Assembly (NCBI GenBank): GCA_963810775.1
Contig: CAWEOT010000009.1
Location: 1 to 64,000, forward strand
Reading direction: 5' to 3'
DNA length: 64,000 nt
Origin: DATBVX01 sp963810775
GTDB taxonomy: Bacteria; Pseudomonadota; Gammaproteobacteria; Steroidobacterales; Steroidobacteraceae
Below are positions 26,554 to 35,017 of the stretch, piece by piece. Position numbers and translations under genes: made by a program. The notes under the pieces were generated by a model, which did no database searches, was not told the origin of the DNA, and saw only the letters and a program-made list of their open reading frames with translations. Numbering within the stretch: the stretch's first letter is position 1; each line of letters begins with the position of its first letter.

Positions 26554-28122
26554 ATGGCCTCCTTCGAACATGGCGATGATGGTGTGGTCGTCATCATTGG
26601 CTCCGGAGCCGGCGGCGGGACTCTCGCGCACGAGCTCACACGCAGCGGCATCAAGGTCGTGCTGCTCGAAGCGGGTAAGCGCGAGTCCATCGCAACCTTT
26701 TCGCAGGATCCGGGCGTGGCGTTTGGTCAACTCACCTGGCTCGACCCGCGCACCCAGTCGGGTACGTGGGGTGTGCCGCGCGACTTTCCGACACTGCCGG
26801 CGTGGATTGCCAAAACGGTCGGCGGCACGACGGTGCACTGGACAGCAGCGACGCCGCGCAATCGCGACTGGGAGGTCACGGCACGCACCAGTTACGGCAA
26901 CATCCCTGGCGCCTCGCTCATCGACTGGCCGATCAAGTACGAAGAGCTCAAGAACTACTACCAGCTCGCCGAAAGACGCCTGGGCGTCACGCGGCGCAAC
27001 GGCGTACCCGGTATGCCGGCCTCCAACAACTTCAAGGTGCTGTATGCCGGCGCCAAGAAGCTTGGGTACAAGCGCGTCCATACGAATTATCTCGCCATCA
27101 ATCCACGTCCCTGGGATGGGCGCGCGTTCTGCATCCAGCAGGGCTTTTGCGCACAAGGCTGCAAGACCGGGGCGAAATGGAGCACGCTCTACACCGAGAT
27201 TCCGCGCGCGGAAGCGACCGGGAACCTGGACCTGCGCATCCAGTGCATGGCGACGAAAATAGAGCACGGCGCCGACGGCCGCGTGACGGGAGTCGTCTAC
27301 AAGGACGCCAAGGGACAGGAGCAGCGCCAGAAGGCACGCGTCGTGTGCGTTGCAGGCAATGCCCTCGAAACACCGCGCCTGTTGCTCTTGTCGGAGTCCG
27401 CGAAATTCCCGCACGGTCTTGCGAATTCGTCCGACCAGGTCGGGCGCAACTACACGCACCATGTCATCAACTTCGTGTGGGGCGTGTTCGACAAGCCGGT
27501 GTATGCGTGGCGTGGTGCGACGCTGGCGGGCATCGTCGAGGACGAGACGATCAACGATCCGAAGCGCGGCTTCGTCGGCGGCTATCACCTCGAACTATGC
27601 GCGCTCGACCTGCCCACTATGCCGCTCGTAGGCATTCCCTACGGCTGGGGCCGCGATTTCGCTTCAATCATCGACAACTACCGCAACATCGCCGGCATAT
27701 TGGTGAATGGCGAAGATATGCCACGCGCCGACAATCGCATCACGCTCGATGCAAAGGTCCGCGACGTCCATGGCCTTGCTGTTGCGCATGTTCATGTCGA
27801 CGAGCATCCCAACGACCTCGCGTTGCGCGCGCATGCGACGGGGCAGGCTGCCAAGCTTTACGAGTCGATCGGGGCTAAGCGCGTCGTCAAGGGCAACCAT
27901 CCGCCGGCGACTCACAACATGGGAACGGCACGCATGAGTGCAAAACCGGGCGACGGCGTGACCAACGCGTGGGGCCAGACGCACGACATCAAGAACCTGT
28001 TCGTGTCCGACGGCAGCCTGCTCAGCACACCAGGTTCAGCCAATCCAACGCTGACAATCGTCGCGCTCGTGCTGCGTCAGTCCGAATACATCCGTCGCGA
28101 GATGAGCGCGCGCAACATCTGA
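26554..28122 (+). CDS. GMC family FAD-dependent oxidoreductase
   Basis: A 522-residue glucose-methanol-choline dehydrogenase catalytic subunit. The FAD-binding opening is VVVIIGSGAGGGTLAHELTR at residues 10-29, followed by GKRESIATF, the PAWIAKTVGGTTVHWTAATP FAD loop, CAQGCKTGAKWST near residue 210, and the C-terminal NHPPATHNMGTARMS and VSDGSLLSTPGSANPTLTIV carrying the active-site histidine/asparagine region. It has no signal peptide; the upstream Tat subunit probably exports it. Relatives oxidise sugar acids, alcohols or polyols. It ends 1 bp before the convergent M48 gene. Confidence 0.9.
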   Translation: MASFEHGDDGVVVIIGSGAGGGTLAHELTRSGIKVVLLEAGKRESIATFSQDPGVAFGQLTWLDPRTQSGTWGVPRDFPTLPAWIAKTVGGTTVHWTAATPRNRDWEVTARTSYGNIPGASLIDWPIKYEELKNYYQLAERRLGVTRRNGVPGMPASNNFKVLYAGAKKLGYKRVHTNYLAINPRPWDGRAFCIQQGFCAQGCKTGAKWSTLYTEIPRAEATGNLDLRIQCMATKIEHGADGRVTGVVYKDAKGQEQRQKARVVCVAGNALETPRLLLLSESAKFPHGLANSSDQVGRNYTHHVINFVWGVFDKPVYAWRGATLAGIVEDETINDPKRGFVGGYHLELCALDLPTMPLVGIPYGWGRDFASIIDNYRNIAGILVNGEDMPRADNRITLDAKVRDVHGLAVAHVHVDEHPNDLALRAHATGQAAKLYESIGAKRVVKGNHPPATHNMGTARMSAKPGDGVTNAWGQTHDIKNLFVSDGSLLSTPGSANPTLTIVALVLRQSEYIRREMSARNI

Positions 28123-29727
28123 TCATTCGTTCGGCGTGCTCCGCGGAGTCGGCTCGACGGCCTGCGCCTTGTCGACGCGGAACCGCAGGCTCGGCAGCGT
28201 CTGCGCGTCGAGGGCACCGACACCCGCATCCACGGCACCGCGTTCGCCCGGCTTGATCGTACCGCTGATGGTGACCGGCTCGCCCTGTCGCGCGATCTTG
28301 CCCGAGGCATCGACGAGCACCGGGGTTACCTGGATCCCGGTGAGCGGCAGCGGTGCGCGGTTTTCGATCACGAGGATTACCCGACCATTCGCGGCGACTT
28401 GCGGAGCAGTGGCGACGTAGTTTCCGGGATTACGTGGCAGGTCGATGCGCAAGGCTTCCGCCGCTGCAGCCTGTCCGATGTTGCTGTTGGACGTCGCGGC
28501 CGCCTGGTAGTACTTCAAAGCAGTTTCTGTATCACCCCTGTCCTTTGCCACTTGCCCGAGGAAGTACGCCGCGGGTGCGGTCGGCAGGAGCTTTGCGCTC
28601 TGTGTCAGGTACTGCTCCGCCTTGGCCTTGTCCCCTGCGCGATATTCGGCGACACCGGCGCCGAGATATGAGCCGAAGTAGCCCGGGTTGAGCTGGATCG
28701 CCTTTTCGTAATAGGGGCGCGCTTCGTTGGGTTTCTTATCAGCGAGGGCAATCTCGCCCTGCAATTGTTGAAACAGGCCTTCCTTGGGCTGCAGCTTTGC
28801 AGCATCCGCCGCCAGGCTCTTTGCCTTGGCCGTGTCGCCCTTTTGCGCAGCGGCCAGCGCCTGGTCGTACTTGTCGTAGGCCGGCTTCATCTCGAGCAGC
28901 GGCTGAACGCGTGCGATGTAGGTGTCCTTGCCGATGTCGCCGCCGCGGCCGAGCTCGTCGGCGGTCTTCTTGTTTTGGTCCACGCGCTCGGCCGAGGGCG
29001 GATGCGACGCGAACAATCCTGTCATCCAGTCCTGGTTCTTCTGGCCTTCGCTGAAGAGCCGAACGAACGTTTCCTGCAAGGTCACGGCACCCCAGGGATC
29101 GTAGCCGGTAAGCTTCATGTACTTCATGCCGTACTTGTCGGCTTCGAGCTCCTGGTCGCGCCCGTATTTCAGCTGGATCATCTGCGCTCCCGCCCCCGCG
29201 CCCTGCAGCACCAGCGAAGCCAGATTCGCATCGACTCCGCCGACAGCAGCGCCGATCTGGGCGACCTGCAGTCCCGCCTGCATCAGTGTTCCGCGCTCCT
29301 GAGCCTTGGCGCCATGGCGCGCGGCGGCGTGCACGATCTCGTGACCCAGCACTGCGGCGAGTTCCGCCTCGCTCTGCAACTCATATAAGAGACCACGGTT
29401 CACCGCGATCTTCCCTCCGGGCAGTGCCCACGCGTTCGGCACCGAGTTGTTGAGCACGACGAACTCATACGGGAGCTTTCGATCAGCGACACCCGCGAGC
29501 TTTTGACCGACCTGGCTCACATAGGTCGTCAGTTCCGGCAGGACCGTGAAGTCACCCCCTTCACCCTGGCGAGTGGGGGCGTAGTTCTGCTCGCCCATCT
29601 GAACTTCCTGGGCTTCGGAAACGAACTGGATCTCCTTCTTACCGGTGACTGGATTCGTGCCGCAGCCGCTCAGACCAAGTGCGAACGCGCTGACGAGCGA
29701 GATCGAAATCAGGAATGAGCTACGCAT
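28123..29727 (-). CDS. M48 metalloprotease lipoprotein with TPR tail
   Basis: About 534 residues. A lipoprotein signal ends at a lipobox (GLSGC), followed by NPVTGKKEIQFVSEAQEVQMG, the usual start of periplasmic M48 proteins. The zinc motif is HEIVHAAARHG with a downstream glutamate in ELEADKYGMKYM. Residues about 290-430 are TPR repeats (YYEKAIQLNPGYFGSYLGAG), as in BepA, which assists outer-membrane protein assembly. A beta-rich C-domain of about 100 residues follows (VILVIENRAPLPLTGIQV). ATG 29727 is chosen for the compact leader; four codons upstream is another possible start. It overlaps the upstream membrane-protein gene by 8 bp. Confidence 0.9.
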   Translation of the reverse strand: MRSSFLISISLVSAFALGLSGCGTNPVTGKKEIQFVSEAQEVQMGEQNYAPTRQGEGGDFTVLPELTTYVSQVGQKLAGVADRKLPYEFVVLNNSVPNAWALPGGKIAVNRGLLYELQSEAELAAVLGHEIVHAAARHGAKAQERGTLMQAGLQVAQIGAAVGGVDANLASLVLQGAGAGAQMIQLKYGRDQELEADKYGMKYMKLTGYDPWGAVTLQETFVRLFSEGQKNQDWMTGLFASHPPSAERVDQNKKTADELGRGGDIGKDTYIARVQPLLEMKPAYDKYDQALAAAQKGDTAKAKSLAADAAKLQPKEGLFQQLQGEIALADKKPNEARPYYEKAIQLNPGYFGSYLGAGVAEYRAGDKAKAEQYLTQSAKLLPTAPAAYFLGQVAKDRGDTETALKYYQAAATSNSNIGQAAAAEALRIDLPRNPGNYVATAPQVAANGRVILVIENRAPLPLTGIQVTPVLVDASGKIARQGEPVTISGTIKPGERGAVDAGVGALDAQTLPSLRFRVDKAQAVEPTPRSTPNE

Positions 29728-30313
29728 GACCACGCCCACCGTTGGTACGTGCGGCTGATCCCCGGCGGATGACTACCGAGAATACGAGCGCGGCCAACGC
29801 CCAAGCGATCACCTGGTTGAACCCCTCGGCGAGAATGTAGGCGGACGGGAACTGATACCAGTTCCAGTACGCGACGCTGATCGCGAGCCAGCCCATCAGG
29901 CCGATGGCGGCGCCAAAGGCCACCCGACCCCACAAGCTCAAGGTCGTGTAGCCCAGCAATATGCCGAGCAGGAGCGCTGCCAGGAAGTCGTTGACGAGCT
30001 CCGTCATCAGCTGCCGCATCGAAAGCGGCTCATGCCCCACCGGATCGAACAGCAGCAGACCGTTCGGCCCGGCCTTCATCTTGTCGATCCAGGCCCGCTG
30101 CTGGTCTTCGGTGAGATTTCCCGGGTCCGCAGCCCCAGGAAAGAAATACAGGCCCTTCTCCGGGATGGTCGCGCGCATCGCATCCAGGAGCCGGGGCTCA
30201 TCGGGCAGGGAGCGCAGGCCCGCTTCGCCGAGCGGTGAAACCGCGTGCGAAATGAAACCCCAGAGAAAAACCGCAATACCAGCCAGTACGCTCGCGAAGA
30301 TCAGGCGACTCAT
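29720..30313 (-). CDS. Membrane protein of unknown function
   Basis: A 197-residue protein with an N-terminal hydrophobic segment (LIFASVLAGIAVFLWGFISH), a soluble loop of about 80 residues (PEKGLYFFPGAADPGNLTED) and three further hydrophobic helices (LAALLLGILLGYTTLSLW, GAAIGLMGWLAISVAYWNWY, VIAWALAALVFSVVI). No family recognised. It sits between a VOC gene (10-bp gap) and the M48 gene (8-bp overlap), suggesting an operon. Confidence 0.75.
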   Translation of the reverse strand: MSRLIFASVLAGIAVFLWGFISHAVSPLGEAGLRSLPDEPRLLDAMRATIPEKGLYFFPGAADPGNLTEDQQRAWIDKMKAGPNGLLLFDPVGHEPLSMRQLMTELVNDFLAALLLGILLGYTTLSLWGRVAFGAAIGLMGWLAISVAYWNWYQFPSAYILAEGFNQVIAWALAALVFSVVIRRGSAARTNGGRGHA

Positions 30314-30323
30314 GGGCTCTGCC

Positions 30324-30755
30324 TCACCGGGTGGGTAGTGAAACCGACGGCTTCGCTGGGACGTTGATTTCGATCTTGATTCCGTTCGGATCCAGAAGGA
30401 ACAGCTGTCGCAGTGCGCCGCCGGCCACGTGGTTGACATGCGCGCTGACGCCGTGTTGCTGCAGCCGCGCGAGGATCGCATCGAAATCCTCGCCGTTGAA
30501 TGCGATGTGATCGAGAGGGCCTGTGCCCGGCGCAGCAGTCGTCACCGGTATGCCCTGCGATCTCGAGTGCGCTGTGTAGGTGTTCCACTCGCCGATATGG
30601 ATGCAGGGCGTATCGCCGACGTACAGCCAGTAGCCGGGGAACGCGAGCGGTGGACGAGGACCCACCCGCATCCCGAGCACATCGCAGTAGAAGTCGCGCG
30701 TCGCATCGATGTCCTTGGTGAGCACGAGATAGTGCTCCATCTTCGTCAACGGCAT
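30324..30755 (-). CDS. VOC (glyoxalase/bleomycin-resistance fold) protein
   Basis: A 143-residue vicinal-oxygen-chelate protein: MEHYLVLTKDIDATRDFYCD opens the first beta-alpha-beta-beta-beta unit, and PLDHIAFNGEDFDAILARLQ the second. Metal-ligand candidates are H8, H52 (CIHIGEW), H83 (DHIAF) and E130 (GIKIEINVP). It resembles bacterial glyoxalase or dioxygenase-type VOCs acting on small electrophiles or catechols. First gene of the operon leading to the M48 lipoprotein. Substrate unknown. Confidence 0.85.
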   Translation of the reverse strand: MPLTKMEHYLVLTKDIDATRDFYCDVLGMRVGPRPPLAFPGYWLYVGDTPCIHIGEWNTYTAHSRSQGIPVTTAAPGTGPLDHIAFNGEDFDAILARLQQHGVSAHVNHVAGGALRQLFLLDPNGIKIEINVPAKPSVSLPTR

Positions 30756-30905
30756 GAATGATGCTCCGAATCAGTGTGCAGGTCGGGGAGGAGACCCGTC
30801 ATGGCCACGCCGTGCAGGCGACGCATACCTCATCCCGTCCCGATGAACCCAAGGGTCGAAGCGCGTGATGCTAAGCGAATCGCGTTCCGCGCACTACAAT
30901 GAGCC

Positions 30906-31754
30906 ATGATCCCCGGAAGCTGCCTGTGCGGACTGGTTCGATACGAGGTGTCGGAACCGTTCAGCATGATGGGCCACTGCCACTGCTCGATCTGCCGCAA
31001 GCACCATGGGGCGATGTTCGCCACGTTCGTCGCGGTACCGGGCGCGCAATTCAAGTGGCTGGCCGGAGAGAAGAGCGTAGGGAGTTACGAGACCTCGCCC
31101 GGCGGCTCGCGCTCCTTCTGTCGCGTATGTGGCTCGGTCACGCCGCTCGAACTCCCGGCGGCAGGCATCGTGTTCGTGCCCCCCGGGAATCTCGAAGGCG
31201 ATCTCGACGCTCGGCCGCAGAGCCACATGTTCGTCAAGTCCAAGGCGCCCTGGTACGAGATCACCGACGGCCTGCCGCAGCACGAGGCGTATCCACCCGG
31301 CTTCGATGCGCCTCCAGTCCAGCGACCAGTCGTCGAGCCCAAGATGGGCGTCGTGCAGGGGAGTTGCGTGTGCGGCGATGTCGCGTATGAGATGACGGGA
31401 TTGCCGACGCGCGTCCACAACTGCCATTGCTCGCGTTGTCGCCGCGGCCGCAGCGCTGCACACGCGACGAATGCTTTCTATCCGCTGGAGCAGTTTCGTT
31501 GGGTGCGGGGAGAAGAGCACATCGTCGACTATCGCGTTCCCGGAGCACGCTACTTCGGCATCGCATTCTGCGAGCGCTGTGGAGGCGGTGTCGCACGCGT
31601 CTCGCTCGAGCGCGGGCTTGTCTCAGTACCTCTCGGTGCCCTCGATTCCGACCCGCAGATGAGTGCGCAACGCCACATCTTCGTCGGCTCCAAGGCGAAC
31701 TGGTTTGAGATCACGGACCAGGTTCCGCAGTTCGCCGAGATGCCTCCGGCCTAG
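30906..31754 (+). CDS. Tandem GFA-domain (CENP-V/GFA) zinc protein
   Basis: A 282-residue protein made of two complete GFA domains; most family members have one. Domain 1 (residues 1-130) has GSCLCG (C6, C8), HCHCSICRKHHG and FCRVCGS; domain 2 (about 150-280) repeats the set as GSCVCGDVAYEM, HNCHCSRCRRGRSA and FCERCGGGVA. These cysteines bind two zinc ions per domain in Gfa. The family is named for glutathione-dependent formaldehyde activation, though that activity is doubtful for many members. Internal duplication is plain from the matching spacing. The TAG stop runs directly into a palindromic repeat (GCAGTC from 31756). Confidence 0.93.
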   Translation: MIPGSCLCGLVRYEVSEPFSMMGHCHCSICRKHHGAMFATFVAVPGAQFKWLAGEKSVGSYETSPGGSRSFCRVCGSVTPLELPAAGIVFVPPGNLEGDLDARPQSHMFVKSKAPWYEITDGLPQHEAYPPGFDAPPVQRPVVEPKMGVVQGSCVCGDVAYEMTGLPTRVHNCHCSRCRRGRSAAHATNAFYPLEQFRWVRGEEHIVDYRVPGARYFGIAFCERCGGGVARVSLERGLVSVPLGALDSDPQMSAQRHIFVGSKANWFEITDQVPQFAEMPPA

Positions 31755-31755
31755 A

Positions 31756-31800
31756 GCAGTCCCGGGCGGCCGTAGGGTGACAAACCGTGCCGAGTGCGCG
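31756..31800. repeat. Partial type B palindromic element (left end only)
   Basis: Bases 31756-31792 match the left end of the element at 59098-59134 at 34 of 37 positions (GCAGTC...GGGTGACAAACCGTGCCG). The right half of that element is missing here, and a complete type A copy starts at 31801, so this looks like an older element interrupted or replaced by the type A copy. Confidence 0.7.
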
Positions 31801-32234
31801 GCAGTCCGAGCCGGCCATTGGGTGGGGGGTTGTGCCAACTCCGGGCTGATCACGCCCGATGACGGTGCTATCTGAAGATGTATCCCCGCAAACATTGCTC
31901 GCCCGAGTTGGCACAATCCCCCCGACCGCAATGTCCGTCTCGTCCGAAGCTGAGAGTAAGGATGCTAGACGGCTTTCGCCTCTTCGACTAAAGCAGGACG
32001 GTCTGGTCGCTGGGTGGGTGTGCCTCGAGCTCGTGTAGCTAATGCCCTCTGTCCGGGCGATCAGCGATCAGACCGGATTCAGTGCAGGCAAGCTGACCCA
32101 TCGGCGTCTGATCGCCGCCCGGACTGAGGGTTCGCGCGCGACCTTGAGCGTTCCTCGCTCAAGTGTCGTCGCTGCGCATTTGCTCCACGAGCTCGAGGCA
32201 CACCCACCCGGCGATCGGATCGGACTGCTCTTAC
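31801..32234. repeat. Palindromic intergenic element type A, copy 2 (~430 bp)
   Basis: Near-identical to 18939-19368, differing by scattered substitutions and a small insertion near 31965. It keeps both main stems: 31821-31846 with 31901-31927 and 32008-32035 with 32186-32213; one C-to-T change in the second left arm still allows a G-U pair in RNA. The outer ends are imperfect inverted repeats starting GCAGTCCGA. The right end GACTGCTCTTA again gives the stop codon (TTA 32231-32233) of the convergent gene. Like copy 1, it lies between convergent genes. Confidence 0.85.
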
Positions 32235-33250
32235 TCCTGCGACTCTGCGCCGGCAGCGACCAGTGCGACATCTCCCATCGAGACAGTCTTTGGATTGAAC
32301 TTCTTCGCGGCCGCTGTCATTCGCGTCAGCGCGGCAGCGATCGGCATGGGCGGTTTGGTATCGCCCTTCTTCATCTTGTGAAATCGCACCGGGTTGATGC
32401 GGGCGACGACATAGCTGCGCAAGTAAGGCGACTTGAAGCCGCGCGCCTGCAAGGCGCTGATGATGTTTTTCACCGTGGCGTCGATTTCCAGCAAGCGCGC
32501 CGCATGACCTTCGCGCTCACGTAAGCTGGCGACCAGCGGCCGGTCGCTGAAGCGATCGACTTTCTTCAGGAATGCACTGTAGGCGCCCCCAGCAAAGCGC
32601 GAGTTCTTCTCGTAGATCATGCCGAGCGTCAGGAGCTCCGGGGCCTCGAACTCGGCTGTGAACTTCGACTCGGGAGTCTCGCGTTCGCGATTAGCGAGGC
32701 TGCGCGCCATGCGGATGACCTCGAGGCTCCGATCCTTGAGGTTGTGCGCCTTCTCGGTGTTGAGCGCGAGAATGCGATAGGCGAGAGATTCTTCTGGTGA
32801 AACCAGTGCGGTGACCAGCCTGAGACCGAGATGCTTCGCCGCCGCCAGCCGATGCCTTCCGTTTGGCGTCCAGAGCTGGCCGTCTTCGCCACGCACGACG
32901 ATCAACGGATCGAGAAACACGCCGGTTTCATCAATGCGTTGCGCCAGGCGTTTCGCATGTGTAGGAGAAAGATCTCGCTGAAAAGGCGTGGGTTGCACGG
33001 CAGCGATGGGCAGCGATGCGATCAGGAGTGGACGCCCGCTCAGCGGTTCACGATAAGCACCAATCGCTGCGCCACCCGCCTCCCTGACCTGCGCGACGAG
33101 CGACGCGAGATCCTGATGGCCAAGATCGAGTGTAGTTTCTTCAGCGGTGACGCCGCGCGCCTGCTTACCAGGGGCCAGGCGGCCTCGGGCGCCTTTCCTT
33201 GCACCGGCACGGGCTGAGCCCGCCTTCTTCGCCGTCTTACGAGTTGCCAT
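32231..33250 (-). CDS. Stand-alone ParB/Srx-domain protein
   Basis: A 339-residue protein. The first 50 residues are Ala/Lys/Arg-rich and probably disordered or DNA-binding (ATRKTAKKAGSARAGARKGA). The ParB-N/sulfiredoxin-like domain lies at about 95-190: LPIAAVQPTPFQRDLSPTHA, TGVFLDPLIVVR, and the nucleotide-binding WTPNGRHRLAAAKHLGLRL. A helical C-terminal part follows (MIYEKNSRFAGGAYSAFLKK). No parA gene, parS cluster or plasmid genes are near, so this is not an ordinary partition protein. The frame extends to 33301, but ATG 33250 gives the better start. Its stop is in the type A repeat. Confidence 0.8.
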   Translation of the reverse strand: MATRKTAKKAGSARAGARKGARGRLAPGKQARGVTAEETTLDLGHQDLASLVAQVREAGGAAIGAYREPLSGRPLLIASLPIAAVQPTPFQRDLSPTHAKRLAQRIDETGVFLDPLIVVRGEDGQLWTPNGRHRLAAAKHLGLRLVTALVSPEESLAYRILALNTEKAHNLKDRSLEVIRMARSLANRERETPESKFTAEFEAPELLTLGMIYEKNSRFAGGAYSAFLKKVDRFSDRPLVASLREREGHAARLLEIDATVKNIISALQARGFKSPYLRSYVVARINPVRFHKMKKGDTKPPMPIAAALTRMTAAAKKFNPKTVSMGDVALVAAGAESQE

Positions 33251-33333
33251 GGATGCAGACTGCCGATCCGGTCTTATGATGTAAACATCCGCTGTCCTCA
33301 CGCCGTGCGGCGGCCAGCCGCTGGAGAGCCGAG

Positions 33334-33657
33334 ATGCCAGTTCCGTGGATTCAGATCGTTCAATGGGTGCCTTCGATCCTCGAGCTTTCCAAGGAACTGC
33401 TCAATCGATCACGGCGCCTGCAGCCGCCAGGACCGGCTGGTCCTCCCGCAGATCCCGCCGATCCGGCAGCGCGCCTCGCGGCCCTGGAGGAAAACGAACG
33501 GCGACAAGCAGAGCTCGTAAGCCGAATGGCCCAGCAGACGGCGCAACTGACGGCCGCGGTTACCGCCCTGCATCGCCAGATGCAATGGCTGATAGTCGGC
33601 CAATGCATCTCGACAGGCGTTGCGTTGCTCGCCGTGGTGCTGGCGGTCAGTCGCTGA
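33334..33657 (+). CDS. Small coiled-coil membrane protein, unknown function
   Basis: A 107-residue protein: an amphipathic N-terminus (PWIQIVQWVPSILELSKELL), a proline-rich hinge (PPGPAGPPADPADPAA), a predicted coiled coil (ENERRQAELVSRMAQQTAQL) and one C-terminal hydrophobic helix (LIVGQCISTGVALLAVVLAV). The arrangement suggests a tail-anchored inner-membrane protein. No family recognised; divergent from the ParB-like gene and convergent with the hydrolase. Confidence 0.65.
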   Translation: MPVPWIQIVQWVPSILELSKELLNRSRRLQPPGPAGPPADPADPAARLAALEENERRQAELVSRMAQQTAQLTAAVTALHRQMQWLIVGQCISTGVALLAVVLAVSR

Positions 33658-33672
33658 GCTCGAGGAGTTGCC

Positions 33673-34473
33673 TCACGCGGGCAGGGGTTCCGAACCGCTA
33701 AGAAATCCCAGGACGGCGGCGGTAAATTCCGGCGCGCATTCGACGTTCGACAAATGCGCTGCATCGAGCACCGTCAGTCTGGCGCCCGGAATCCGTTCGC
33801 GGATCAGTTCGGCGTGCTCGGGAGGCGTGGCGGGATCGCGTGCACCAGCAATCACAAGCGTCGGGGCGCGGATGGCGCCGATCGAATCGCGTTGATCCAT
33901 GTCGCGAATGGCGGCACAGCAGGCCGCATAACCGGCCGGATCCGTGGCGAGCAACATGGCCCGGATCGGCTGCACCGACTCCGGGTGCTGTTGAAGGAAC
34001 TCCGCGGTGAACCAGCGGCCGAGGATCGTGTCGACCAGCGCGCCCATGCCACGGTGCAGAGCCGTCTCGATGCGCGAGTTCCAGGTCTCGCGCGGCGGCA
34101 GGTACGCGGAACTGCTGCTGAGAATCAATGACGCAACCCGTTGCGGATGCTGCACCGCCACCCACATCGAAGTCATACTGCCGAGCGACAGGCCACACCA
34201 GTGGGCCTTTTCAACGCCCAGAGCATCGAGGATGGCGATCGCATCGCGCCCCAGTTGCTCGACTGAGAGTTCACGCGCAGGGCCGAGACTGGATTTTCCG
34301 TGGCCCCGCGCGTCGTAGCGAATCACCCGGAATCGGTCCGCAAAGTCGGCTTGCTGCGGGTCCCACATTTCGAGCGCGCAGCCCAGCGAGTGAATGAGCA
34401 GCAGCGGCGTACTGTCGCTGGATCCCGCGACGTCGTAGCGCAACCGGGCCTGGTCGACCTCGACGAAGGGCAT
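33673..34473 (-). CDS. Alpha/beta hydrolase, 3-oxoadipate enol-lactonase-like
   Basis: A 266-residue alpha/beta hydrolase. The oxyanion region is LLLIHSLGCALEMWDPQ, the nucleophile elbow WCGLSLGSMTSMW, the acid Asp sits in GARDPATPPEH and the catalytic His in DAAHLSNVE. FRVIRYDARGHGKSS is highly like PcaD, the enol-lactonase of the beta-ketoadipate pathway. No other pca gene is nearby, so a different ester or lactone is possible. No signal peptide. Confidence 0.87.
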   Translation of the reverse strand: MPFVEVDQARLRYDVAGSSDSTPLLLIHSLGCALEMWDPQQADFADRFRVIRYDARGHGKSSLGPARELSVEQLGRDAIAILDALGVEKAHWCGLSLGSMTSMWVAVQHPQRVASLILSSSSAYLPPRETWNSRIETALHRGMGALVDTILGRWFTAEFLQQHPESVQPIRAMLLATDPAGYAACCAAIRDMDQRDSIGAIRAPTLVIAGARDPATPPEHAELIRERIPGARLTVLDAAHLSNVECAPEFTAAVLGFLSGSEPLPA

Positions 34474-34569
34474 GGGGCGGTCCGAGGCTTCGAGTGGAGC
34501 GTGAAGTCTACGGCGAGTCGAGGCTCGGTTGCAGCTCTCTCATGAGCTGACGACTGGGTCCAGATGAAT

Positions 34570-34896
34570 TCAGTCGGCAGCTGCCTCGCGGCATTGCTGC
34601 GGTTCGTGCTCGAGCAGCTCGGCGAGCGCGACCTCGGTCCAACGCACCGGCTCGACGCGTTGCAGTCGCTCGAGCTCAACCAGGGCTACGCTTTCATAGC
34701 CTGCGGTAGGCGTTCCGAGCTCGATCATGCGGCAACCAGTCGCAGCGGTGCGCACCCTGCCGGCGTGCCAACCGGCATCGATCTGCGGACTCTGAACCCG
34801 AACGATGGAGCCCTCGGGAAGCGAGGGACTCTCGGCAGCCGCAGCCAGCACCGTAGTAGAGGTGACAACTGATAACAAGAGAGCCGCAATACGCAT
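34570..34896 (-). CDS. Small exported protein, unknown function
   Basis: A 108-residue protein with a signal peptide (MRIAALLLSVVTSTTVLAAA). The mature part is short and mostly beta (EGSIVRVQSPQIDAGWHAGR, then VALVELERLQRV), with two cysteines (C52 region ATGCRMIEL and the C-terminal PQQCREAAAD). It resembles an SH3-like small periplasmic domain, but I cannot name a family. GAGGTTGAG precedes ATG 34896. It lies 4 bp after a possible 38-residue membrane peptide gene. Confidence 0.6.
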   Translation of the reverse strand: MRIAALLLSVVTSTTVLAAAAESPSLPEGSIVRVQSPQIDAGWHAGRVRTAATGCRMIELGTPTAGYESVALVELERLQRVEPVRWTEVALAELLEHEPQQCREAAAD

Positions 34897-34900
34897 GATC

Positions 34901-35017
34901 TCAACCTCGTGTGGAATCTTCGGCGATTTCGCGATCGTTGCCCGCAAGCTCCAGCCAGCACACGAACATGAATGCGAGCAGCGCCAGTAGCAGCTTGTTG
35001 AGCGACATGGCCGACAT
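34901..35017 (-). CDS. Possible 38-residue single-helix membrane peptide
   Basis: From ATG 35017 (or 35008): a short leader, then SLNKLLLALLAFMFVCWLEL, one clean transmembrane helix, and an acidic tail (AGNDREIAEDSTRG). AAGGAG lies 12 bases before the first ATG. It ends 4 bp before the start of the next gene on the same strand. Small size makes this tentative. Confidence 0.4.
   Translation of the reverse strand: MSAMSLNKLLLALLAFMFVCWLELAGNDREIAEDSTRG

Noticed and set aside
32231..33250. Plasmid or integrative-element partition locus
   Set aside because: No parA, replication, integrase or transfer gene is present in the window; neighbours are ordinary chromosomal genes.
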